NCBI RefSeq assembly: GCF_018130385.1
Contig: NZ_JAFCLU010000030.1
Location: 1-64,000 of the forward strand
Source of the DNA: Bradyrhizobium sp. AUGA SZCCT0283
GTDB lineage: Bacteria; Pseudomonadota; Alphaproteobacteria; Rhizobiales; Xanthobacteraceae
Length of the DNA: 64,000 bases
Reading direction: 5' to 3'
Notes under the pieces: generated by a model
Seen by the model: only the letters and a program-made list of their open reading frames with translations
Databases searched by the model: none
What the model was told of the DNA's origin: nothing
In this document: positions 17,361 to 24,696 of the stretch, piece after piece
How the letters are laid out: the number at the start of each line of letters is the position of its first letter
Numbering within the stretch: the first letter of the stretch is position 1
Program-made: the position numbers and the translations under genes

Positions 17361-17440
17361 GTAGGATGGGTGGAGCGAAGCGATACCCATCGCCCCACGC
17401 ACCGGCATTGATGGGTATCGCTTCGCTCCACCCATCCTAC
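17361..17440. repeat. 80-base palindrome
   Basis: The left arm begins GTAGGATGGGTGGAGCGAAG and continues CGATACCCAT; the right arm is its complement, ATGGGTATCGCTTCGCTCCA then CCCATCCTAC. The 30-base arms pair perfectly around an unpaired centre of about 20 bases (17391-17410). Confidence 0.9.
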
Positions 17441-17515
17441 CAGATACACCTCTGCAATCTCGCGGCGCGTTGCGCCCGAGGCTTGCTTGAAGTTTACCCT
17501 CCATCGAAACAGAGG

Positions 17516-17628
17516 GCGCAGGGAATGCCGGGTGCCGGCTGGCACCCGCGGTCTCGTGTGCAGGATGCACTCAAGAATGCGCACACGAGCATACAGGTAC
17601 AGCCGGAGCATCCCGGCATTCCCTGCGC
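17516..17628. repeat. 113-base nested inverted repeat
   Basis: Outer arms GCGCAGGGAATGCCGGG (17516-17532) and CCCGGCATTCCCTGCGC (17612-17628) pair perfectly. Inner arms CTCGTGTGC (17553-17561) and GCACACGAG (17581-17589) form a second stem. Confidence 0.88.
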
Positions 17629-18184
17629 AATGGTTTTACGGCTTATGCCGAGCTCTCCCCGGAGACGAATTCCTCTTGCCTCCGTCGCCAGCGAATTGAC
17701 GGTTCGCATCGCCCGGTTGAGCTTTGCAAACCTCCGCCGGCTTGACGCCAGCCACGGGCGCCAGGACCACACGGTTTTGCCGTACGCAGCTTCCTCCACC
17801 AAAGACTCCAACCAGCCGAGTGCCGGCCAACCGAAGATCTGGCGGAAGCGTTTAAGCGCCGTTCGTCTGCGCGCGATGTTCGCTCACGGAAGCCCGCCCT
17901 GCGAATACATCCACGCGCCTGACGCTGCCGCGTCCACCGCAACCCGCCCCAACGTTCGTGACGATGGCCAACGCCCCTCTTCTTAGGACGGGATGGCGGA
18001 GGTTGTAGGGGTGATTTGGGTCTGGCGCGAAGCGGAATATTTTTGCGGGCGAGACTGGACGGGGCAAATCAGCTTGAAGTTGCAAAGGAAAATCGCACAT
18101 TGGCGCAGGGCTGGAAAGCATGGCCCATCCCATCTCGCGAACTCCGGCTGACGCAGTTGAGTGCAATCGCTCCCCCCAAAGAAC

Positions 18185-19774
18185 TCACGATGCCAGCGCG
18201 ATCCGGATCATCCGGGCGAGATCGGAACTGAGGTAAGGCTTCGGCAGCAGCAGCACGCCGGCGTCGAGGCGGCCATGATGGACGATGGCGTTCTCCGTAT
18301 AACCGGACGTATAGAGCACCTTGAGTTCCGGGCGCCGTTTCAGCGCCTCGGTCGCGAGCTGACGGCCGTTTAGTCCGCCGGGGATTATCACGTCAGTGAA
18401 CAGCAGATCGAAGCGTTCGGGACCATCAATGATGGCCAGCGCCTCGGCGGCATTGCCGGCGGCGGTCGTCCGGTACCCGAAACGGCTGATCTGCGTCACG
18501 ACGTATTCGCGGACCAGCGCGTCGTCCTCGACAATCAGGATGGATTCGTCGCCGTGTTCGACCCCCGAGATACCAGTCTCGCCGGCCAGCGCGTCCGGCA
18601 GGCCCGCCGCCGCCGGCAGGTAAAGCTTCACGGTGGTGCCGTGGCCCTCTTCGCTGTAGATCTTGATATGTCCGTTCGACTGCTTGACGAACCCGTAGAC
18701 CATGCTGAGACCCAGCCCCGATCCCTTTCCGACCTCCTTGGTGGTGAAGAACGGTTCAAACACCTTGTCGAGCAGGCTGCCTGGGATTCCTTCCCCCGTG
18801 TCGCTCACCGCGATCATGACGTAGTCGCCCGGCTTGAGCTCGCTGGTCATGCCGGGGTAGTTCTCGTCGAGCACGACATTCCTGGTTTCGAGCGTGAGCT
18901 TGCCGCCGTTCGGCATGGCGTCACGCGCATTCAGTGCGAGGTTGAGGATCGCAGTCGAGAGCTGACTGGGATCAATCAGGGCCGGCGCGGAATCGTGCGC
19001 CAGCATCGATTCGATTTCGATCTGTTCGCCGAGAGTCGGTCGCAGCAACCGCGCGGCATCGATGACCAGGGCGTTGACGTCAGTGTTGCGCGGCTGCAGC
19101 GGCTGCCGACGGGCGAAGGCCAGCAGATGCCGCGTCAGGTCAGCCCCCCTCGCTGCGGCGGCGCTGATCATATCGGTGATCTGGACGAGATGCGGACGAT
19201 CCTTGACCGCCTCGCCGAGGATTTCGATGGTTCCGGTGATCACGGTCAGAATGTTGTTGAAGTCGTGCGCAACACCACCGGTGAGTTGGCCGACGGCTTC
19301 CATCTTCTGCGCTTGCCGGACCTGGGCCTCGTTGGCCTCGATCTCCTGAAAACGTTTAACCATGGCCTCGGCCTTGCGCCGGTGTCGGATTTCCTCCTCA
19401 AGCGCCGCATTGGCCTGCTGAAGTTGCGTGCGTGACGGCTGCACCAGGATCCGCGGCAGCGACAGCAGCAGTGCCGCCGTGATCCCGACCGATATCAGCG
19501 CCAGGAAGCCTTTGGTAAGGCCTTCGATGTCGTAGGCCGGCACCCACAAGGTGAGGATCGCCAGCAGGCGGGTTATCCCGCAGACCGTGACGAAGATGGC
19601 GAATATCCCGAACACGCCGCGGTACATGAGATCGCGGCGACGCCACACGAAGAACCCGAGGACGAACGCGGTAGCAAAGAAGGCACCGGCGAGCATGGCG
19701 TCGGAAACGGCATTCAGCCAGATCAATTCCGGCTTCCACAGCAGGCACGCGCCGTGCGGGGTGAGCGTCGACAT
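18185..19774 (-). CDS. Hybrid histidine kinase with ethylene-receptor-like membrane domain
   Basis: 529 residues. The N-terminus has three membrane helices (about 18-42, 52-75, 86-108) resembling the ethylene-binding domain of plant ETR1: WKPELIWLNAVSDAML, FFVWRRRDLMYRGVFG and FVTVCGITRLLAIL. Asp25 and Cys65 are present at the same numbers as in ETR1, but the second copper ligand His69 is Arg. A coiled coil (about 112-160) leads to HisKA with phospho-His170 (GGVAHDFNNILTVI), HATPase (LNLALNARDAMPNGGK, DTGEGIPG, GSGLGLSMV) and a C-terminal receiver (VEDDALVREY, LLFTDVIIPGG, LLPKPY). A true HPt or output protein is not adjacent. The signal is unknown; with Arg69 copper-bound ethylene sensing is unlikely. 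Confidence 0.9.
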   Translation of the reverse strand: MSTLTPHGACLLWKPELIWLNAVSDAMLAGAFFATAFVLGFFVWRRRDLMYRGVFGIFAIFVTVCGITRLLAILTLWVPAYDIEGLTKGFLALISVGITAALLLSLPRILVQPSRTQLQQANAALEEEIRHRRKAEAMVKRFQEIEANEAQVRQAQKMEAVGQLTGGVAHDFNNILTVITGTIEILGEAVKDRPHLVQITDMISAAAARGADLTRHLLAFARRQPLQPRNTDVNALVIDAARLLRPTLGEQIEIESMLAHDSAPALIDPSQLSTAILNLALNARDAMPNGGKLTLETRNVVLDENYPGMTSELKPGDYVMIAVSDTGEGIPGSLLDKVFEPFFTTKEVGKGSGLGLSMVYGFVKQSNGHIKIYSEEGHGTTVKLYLPAAAGLPDALAGETGISGVEHGDESILIVEDDALVREYVVTQISRFGYRTTAAGNAAEALAIIDGPERFDLLFTDVIIPGGLNGRQLATEALKRRPELKVLYTSGYTENAIVHHGRLDAGVLLLPKPYLSSDLARMIRIALAS

Positions 19775-19786
19775 GTTCAGAATATC

Positions 19787-19921
19787 CTACTTGAGTTGAG
19801 ACATTGCCAGAAAGCCCACTCGATAGGCCTTTCTCAATTCCTGCCCACTCGCATCAGGGAAGGCAAGCGACCACGCGATGGAGGCGCCGCCCAGAACGTC
19901 GATGAATTCGCGCCGGCTCAT
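19787..19921 (-). pseudogene. Truncated ABC-transporter substrate-binding protein, N-terminal stub
   Basis: 44 residues beginning MSRREFIDVLGGASIAWSLA, a Tat-type signal peptide, then RKAYRVGFLAMSQLK and a stop. This is the typical opening of a large family of rhizobial ABC substrate-binding proteins whose mature part begins with RVGFL. Nothing of the remaining 280 or so residues follows; the histidine kinase starts 13 bases further on. It is most likely a remnant left by deletion. Confidence 0.6.
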
Positions 19922-20279
19922 GGCAACTCCGTCCCGGGCTGAGGTCAATATTTTCGATACTTGGAACGATAGCACGCGCGGCCTCCGCGGCGTGGGAGAT
20001 AATCCGTGGTGTGCCCGCCGCCGCGGTCCCACCTGCCCTGACCAGCGGGCGATGTCCGACTTGCGTCCGGAATGCGCACCAAAGCGGACGTCCGCCGACC
20101 GCTCCGAATTTATGAATTACGCCCCAAGTATCGAGCCACCACACCCCGGATGTCGCAGCCAGAACGCTCGAACGTTTGGAGCAGGCGCCGGCTTCCGGTT
20201 ACTATCAACAGGGTCCGGTGCAGTCTCAATTTCCGTTCGAGCCCCATCAATCATCAGGCCGCCATTTGAAAGGACCACC
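19922..20279. other. Intergenic region upstream of the M20 peptidase
   Basis: 358 bases without a supportable gene. It contains degenerate sequence around 20053-20130 (GATGTCCGACTTGCGTCCGG and GCGGACGTCCGCCGACC) that looks like a decayed dispersed repeat. A plus-strand frame runs through it into the peptidase, but the part before 20280 has no signal-peptide or family features. Confidence 0.5.
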
Positions 20280-21572
20280 ATGTCGCGTCCCGCCCGGTTC
20301 CCTCGGCATTTGCCCTTGGCCTGCATCGCTGCCTGCACCCTGGCCTTGTCGGCCCTGCCCTCTCGGGCTGCGCCGGAGGGTCGCATCCACGATCTGGCGC
20401 AGCAGGAAAAAGCCTCGCTGCTCGACACGCTGCGCGATCTCGTGAACATCGAATCCGGCAGCAAGGACGCCGAGGGCCTGGCCCGGCTGGCGGCGTTGAT
20501 CGGCGAACGCCTGACGCGGCTGGGGGGCAAGGTCGAGATCATTGAGCCGACCGACGTCTACCGGATGGACGACACGCCGCCCAGACCGGGCGCCATGGTG
20601 CACGCCGAATTCAAGGGGACCGGAGCCAAGAAGATCATGCTGATCGCCCACATGGACACCGTCTACCTGCCCGGCATGCTGAAGGACCAACCCTTCCGCA
20701 TCGACGGCGAGCGCGCCTATGGGCTCGCCATCGCCGACGACAAGCAGGGAGTAGCCCTCATCCTGCACGCGATAGCGATGCTGCAAACATTGCAGTTTAG
20801 GGATTACGGCACGCTGACCGTCCTGATCAACGGCGACGAGGAGATCAGCTCGCCGGGCTCGCGCAGCACCATCACCCGCATGGCGGGCGAACACGACGCC
20901 GTGTTCTCCTACGAAGGCGGCGGCGAGGACGGCCGCCTGCGCCTGGCCACCAGCGGCATCGGCGCGGCCTACCTGACCGTGGACGGCAAGGCCTCGCACG
21001 CCGGCGCTGCGCCGGACAAGGGCGTGAACGCGCTGGTCGAGTTGTCCCATCAGGTGTTGCAATTGAGCGACCTGTCGCGGCGCGACCAGGGCCTGAGCCT
21101 GAACTGGACGGTCTCGCAGGCCGGTACCAACCGCAACGTGATCCCGGCACAGGCCACCGCGCAAGGCGACGCAAGGGCGCTGAAAGTGTCCGATTTCACC
21201 CAGTTGGAGGCCACTCTGCAGCAACGCGTGAAGTCGCAACGACTTCCCGACGCCAAGGTGCAGCTCCGGTTCGAGATGCGCCGCCCGCCGCTGGAGGCCA
21301 CGCCCGCCTCGCGCCGCCTGGCCGCCCACGGCGCCGCCATTTACGAGGAACTGGGCTTGCCATTGAAGGTGCTCGACGTGGCCTCTGGCGGCGGTACCGA
21401 CGCCGCCTTCGCGGCGCTGAAGACCACCGCCCCCGTCATCGAGGGTTTCGGCCTGAGCAGCTACGGCGCCCACTCGAACGACGCCGAATACGTGAAGCTG
21501 GAGTCAATCGTGCCGCGCCTTTATTTGTCGGCGCGCATGATCATGGATGTGTCGCAGGACAAGGTGAAATGA
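20280..21572 (+). CDS. Secreted M20-family metallopeptidase (glutamate carboxypeptidase-like)
   Basis: 430 residues with a signal peptide (PLACIAACTLALSALPSRAA). The zinc-ligand pattern of M20A peptidases is complete: LIAHMDTVY (His, Asp), AIADDKQGVA (bridging Asp), NGDEEISSPGS (general-base Glu and ligand Glu), a dimerisation-domain His in DGKASHAGAAPDKG and a final His in YGAHSNDAEYV. It resembles carboxypeptidase G2, which cleaves C-terminal glutamate from peptides and folates. The substrate here is unknown. I chose ATG 20280 because the signal peptide begins there. Repeats flank it on both sides and the gene to the left is broken, so it may be an acquired gene. Confidence 0.9.
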   Translation: MSRPARFPRHLPLACIAACTLALSALPSRAAPEGRIHDLAQQEKASLLDTLRDLVNIESGSKDAEGLARLAALIGERLTRLGGKVEIIEPTDVYRMDDTPPRPGAMVHAEFKGTGAKKIMLIAHMDTVYLPGMLKDQPFRIDGERAYGLAIADDKQGVALILHAIAMLQTLQFRDYGTLTVLINGDEEISSPGSRSTITRMAGEHDAVFSYEGGGEDGRLRLATSGIGAAYLTVDGKASHAGAAPDKGVNALVELSHQVLQLSDLSRRDQGLSLNWTVSQAGTNRNVIPAQATAQGDARALKVSDFTQLEATLQQRVKSQRLPDAKVQLRFEMRRPPLEATPASRRLAAHGAAIYEELGLPLKVLDVASGGGTDAAFAALKTTAPVIEGFGLSSYGAHSNDAEYVKLESIVPRLYLSARMIMDVSQDKVK

Positions 21573-21716
21573 GACCGGTGCAGCGGTGGTACGGCGACAC
21601 GGTACTCGATTGCTGGTGGGACCAATACCGCCGGCGATCTGCAAATGACTGCGCTGTCACCGTCGTCCGTGGCCAAGCGTCGATCAGTCCTCAACGATGA
21701 CCGAGACTACCTCAGC

Positions 21717-21830
21717 CGTCATTGCGAGGAGCTCGCGACAAAATTGCAAAGCAATTTTGCGCTGGAGCGACGAAGCAATCCATACCTTCCTCGCGGCACG
21801 ATGGATTGCTTCGCTGCGCTCGCAATGACG
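21717..21830. repeat. GTCATTGCGAG-type palindromic repeat, full copy
   Basis: 114 bases running from CGTCATTGCGAG to CTCGCAATGACG, with internal matching parts GCAATCCAT / ATGGATTGC and the small stem AAAATTGC / GCAATTTT. A partial copy is at 24632-24684. From memory it is a common dispersed repeat of Bradyrhizobium and related genera. Confidence 0.85.
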
Positions 21831-21832
21831 AA

Positions 21833-21861
21833 GAATTACGGTGACAGTGTCACCGTAATTC
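21833..21861. terminator. 29-base near-perfect palindrome between convergent genes
   Basis: Arms GAATTACGGTGACA and TGTCACCGTAATTC (14 bases each) flank a single G. It lies 15 bases past the AlgX-like stop and about 260 bases past the peptidase stop. It lacks a U-run, so it may be a factor-dependent bidirectional terminator or a protein-binding dyad. Confidence 0.45.
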
Positions 21862-21875
21862 GAAGTCGCCGCGCA

Positions 21876-23054
21876 CTATCGGCCGACGATCCTCAACATC
21901 TCGTCGACATAACTGGAGCGACCGATAAGGGACTCGTTTTCCTCGATCATCATGAGCTTGACGTTGCGCAGCGCGGCAAGGTCGTTGTCCCCCGGGTTTC
22001 TCTGTAGTTCACGATAGGGAACGCCGCCGAACCGCCCCAGCCTGGCATAGTAATAGAGGTTGAGAGCGGAGAGGCAGTTGTGCTCGATCAGAATACTGGC
22101 GGGCAGATGGCCAAAACTGCTGCCGACAATCGCCGCGTCCAGCGTTCGCGCGCCCCCCTGCTCGCACGGGGTCGATTGAACGTAATTCACCTTCGGCGTC
22201 AGATAGCCGAGCGGCGGAAAGAACACGTTGAGCAGATCGGCCAGTTCGCGATCGGCACCGCCGGTCGGCCGCGACAGCGTATAGGTGAAGGTGAACGGCG
22301 GCACGATCTCACGGCCGGCCTGGGCGTTGATTTCCTTCACCAGGGCGCTCACCACCAGCGCGCCACCGAGATCATTCCAGTGCTCTCCGCCCTGCGGAAA
22401 CAGGTCGACTTCGTAACGTCCCTTGAGCGCGTGAATCAGGCCCGCGCCATCCAGCACGTTGATGCCGGAATCCCTGAGCGCATTGACATATTGCGGAACG
22501 AGTTGCGCCCGCGCCGCCGGCGTGCTCGGGCAGGAAAGGCGATCGAGGAAATGCTCCGGCAAATGCGCTGCCTTCGAGGGCGAGACGATATAGACGAATA
22601 CGCTGCCGCGCTCGGAATAGTAGTCCTGGATCGCCCTGAGCTTTGGGATGGTCGCGGCCGCAAGCGTGGCCCCCCGGTCCTCGGTACGCGAACAATATTC
22701 GTCGAGATAGTTTTGGCCGATCAATTGTCCCTTCCTGCCGCTGACGACCTGCGGCGCGGTCAGAGCGCCGAACAGTTCGAAACGGATCTCGTTGTTAAGC
22801 CGGATCAAGAGCGGCCGGAAAGTGATGGCTTCGGTTAGCCGGCTTGCCACAGCCTTCTGAAGGCTGCCGTCACGCAGCGACGACCAGGACATGGTGACGG
22901 GCGCTTCGAGAGTGACGCCGCCAAGCTTCGGCCCGATCTTGATCTCCCGGCTCGGCGCCACGGCCAGATTCCATGCAGTGACGAGTGGCAACAGCGCCAG
23001 CGCCCCGCAGAGCAGCAGACGCGGTATTGGGCGTGTGAGGGCAAAGCGGTTCAT
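21876..23054 (-). CDS. AlgX/AlgJ-type SGNH acetyltransferase-like protein
   Basis: 392 residues with an N-terminal signal anchor (LLLCGALALLPLVTAW). The body resembles the AlgX/AlgJ SGNH-hydrolase-like fold that moves acetyl groups onto exopolysaccharide in the periplasm. The catalytic His motif appears as PQGGEHWNDLGG, near the DxHW/GxHW block of the family, and a later Ser candidate is in IVGSSFGHLP. It follows the MBOAT gene by 3 bases, so the two form an O-acetylation pair like AlgI-AlgJ/X. No polysaccharide synthase lies nearby, so the acceptor is unknown. Confidence 0.8.
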   Translation of the reverse strand: MNRFALTRPIPRLLLCGALALLPLVTAWNLAVAPSREIKIGPKLGGVTLEAPVTMSWSSLRDGSLQKAVASRLTEAITFRPLLIRLNNEIRFELFGALTAPQVVSGRKGQLIGQNYLDEYCSRTEDRGATLAAATIPKLRAIQDYYSERGSVFVYIVSPSKAAHLPEHFLDRLSCPSTPAARAQLVPQYVNALRDSGINVLDGAGLIHALKGRYEVDLFPQGGEHWNDLGGALVVSALVKEINAQAGREIVPPFTFTYTLSRPTGGADRELADLLNVFFPPLGYLTPKVNYVQSTPCEQGGARTLDAAIVGSSFGHLPASILIEHNCLSALNLYYYARLGRFGGVPYRELQRNPGDNDLAALRNVKLMMIEENESLIGRSSYVDEMLRIVGR

Positions 23055-23057
23055 TCG

Positions 23058-24470
23058 TCAGAACCTGAAATAGATGAAGGGCTGGAAAGGCACGGCAAAT
23101 GCCCGCGCCAACGCCAGGACATAGATCAGGACCAGCACGGCGACGGTCACCCACCTGAGCCAGGCTAGTTGCTCGTGCGCGCGTGCCAGCAAGGGATAAA
23201 GCGGCGTTGCCGGAAACAGCGAAACCAGCGCCCCGATGAAGAGTGTGAGCGGCACCTCGGCCGGCACTTCCAGCGCCGTTGTTCCCTCCGACATTCCGAA
23301 CAGTGCGCCGAGGAACGGCAATAGTCGCGACGGCTGCTCGGAGCGGAACAGCGCCCATCCGATCATGACGATGAACAAGGTGATGGCGGTGGCGACGATG
23401 CGGCCGCAACGTTGCAACGTGTCGCGCAGGAACATCCGGTCGAGCGTCAGGAACAGTCCGTTATAGGCACCCCACAGCACGAAATTCCCACTGGCGCCGT
23501 GCCACAGCCCGGATGCGAGAAAGCAGATCCAGAGATTCAGATAGGTGCGAGCCTCACCCTGGCGATTGCCGCCGAGCGGCCGGTATAGATAGTCGCGAAT
23601 CCAGGTCGTCAGGGAGATATGCCAGCGCCGCCAGAATTCCGTCAGCGATTGCGAAATGTAGGGCGCATTGAAGTTTTCCCTCAGGCGAAATCCGAGCATC
23701 CGGGCAAGCCCGATGGCCATGTCGGAATAACCGGCAAAATCGAAATAGATCTGTACGGCAAAACAGACGAGGCCCAGCCAGGCATAGGATGCGCCGAGAT
23801 TCGCGGGGTCGGCCGAGAACACCTGATTGGCGAATGCGCCGAGCGGGTCGGCAATCAGCAGCTTGCGTCCGAGACCGCGCGCAAAGCGGAGAAAGCCGTC
23901 GCCGAAATCACTCCACTGAATCGGAGGCGGCGCCGCGATCTGATCCCTCATCTCATGGTATTTCAGGATCGGACCAGCCAGCAATTTGGGAAAGAAGAAC
24001 ACGAACAGGGCGTAGTCCCACAACGACGCCGCAGGCCAGGAAACCCCGCGATAGGTATCGACCAGATACGTGATCTTCTCGAACACGACGAACGAGACGC
24101 CGATCGGGAGCGCGATATGCAGCAGCGGCAGGAGGTGCGGACCGAATGACGAAAGCAACGCGTTGAGATTGCCGAGAAGAAAATCGGCGTATTTGTAGAC
24201 AATCAGCATGCCCAGATTGCCTGCAATTCCAACCGTGAGGGCGAGCCGCCTTGACCGGTGCGGCACCTTGTCATTGAGGTAAAATGAAAGAGTGTAATCC
24301 GCCGTGGTCGAAAGCAGCAGCAGCAGGACGAAGACCGGCTCGCCCCAGAGATAGAACAGCATGCTGGCGATCAACAGCGCTGATTTCTTCGTAACCGAAG
24401 CTGTCGCCAACAGATAAAGCGCGTAGAACGCGGCAAAGAACGTCACGAACGATGGTTCGTAGAACAGCAT
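23058..24470 (-). CDS. MBOAT-family O-acyltransferase (AlgI-like)
   Basis: 470 residues with about 10-12 membrane segments. MBOAT marks are FAVQIYFDFAGYSDMAIGLA, LTEFWRRWHISLTTWIRDYL (first conserved His) and ASGLWHGASGNFVLWG (catalytic His). AlgI-type proteins pass acetyl groups across the inner membrane to a periplasmic partner, here the AlgX-like protein just downstream. The pair is alone, without alginate or cellulose synthase genes. Confidence 0.93.
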   Translation of the reverse strand: MLFYEPSFVTFFAAFYALYLLATASVTKKSALLIASMLFYLWGEPVFVLLLLLSTTADYTLSFYLNDKVPHRSRRLALTVGIAGNLGMLIVYKYADFLLGNLNALLSSFGPHLLPLLHIALPIGVSFVVFEKITYLVDTYRGVSWPAASLWDYALFVFFFPKLLAGPILKYHEMRDQIAAPPPIQWSDFGDGFLRFARGLGRKLLIADPLGAFANQVFSADPANLGASYAWLGLVCFAVQIYFDFAGYSDMAIGLARMLGFRLRENFNAPYISQSLTEFWRRWHISLTTWIRDYLYRPLGGNRQGEARTYLNLWICFLASGLWHGASGNFVLWGAYNGLFLTLDRMFLRDTLQRCGRIVATAITLFIVMIGWALFRSEQPSRLLPFLGALFGMSEGTTALEVPAEVPLTLFIGALVSLFPATPLYPLLARAHEQLAWLRWVTVAVLVLIYVLALARAFAVPFQPFIYFRF

Positions 24471-24631
24471 TGAAGGAACTCAAGGAGATAAAGAACAGGT
24501 TATGTGGAAATATATGACAGGACCATCGACGAAGCGAAATCCGGATTCAAGCCCGGCAAATGTTCGGCGGAAGCCGCTTCAGATGGCGCGATGGCAAACC
24601 GCCTCGATCCGGGTGCCGTCGGGATCGCGCA

Positions 24632-24684
24632 CAATCCATACTTTCTTCGCGGGACAATGGATTGCTTCGCTTCGCTCGCAATGA
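24632..24684. repeat. GTCATTGCGAG-type repeat, partial copy
   Basis: The right half of the repeat seen at 21717-21830: CAATCCATACTTTCTTCGCG, then ATGGATTGCTTCGCT and CTCGCAATGACG. It lies 13 bases past the valS stop codon, so it occupies the terminator position of valS. Confidence 0.75.
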
Positions 24685-24696
24685 CGAAGCCGGTGG

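Larger units (their letters stand above)
17324..18184. other. 861-base gene-free stretch of palindromic repeats
   Basis: No frame here looks like a real gene. Two large inverted repeats are present (17361-17440 and 17516-17628). The following stretch to about 17970 is GC-rich, with overlapping frames of low-complexity Arg/Ala/Gly composition. I recognise similar translated fragments from spurious ORFs scattered through Bradyrhizobium genomes, so this is probably one or more composite dispersed repeats. The last 200 bases before the histidine kinase show nothing specific. Confidence 0.65.
21573..21875. other. Gap between convergent genes, filled with repeats
   Basis: 303 bases between the M20 peptidase and the AlgX-like gene. 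It holds the long repeat at 21717-21830 and the 29-base palindrome at 21833-21861. No gene is seen. Confidence 0.6.

Noticed and set aside
17361..17628. Possible CRISPR array
   Set aside because: The repeats are inverted pairs, not direct repeats with regular spacers.
17494..17986. Several 60-200-codon frames on both strands in the repeat block
   Set aside because: They lie within palindromes, overlap each other and have no domain; similar spurious frames recur in such repeats.
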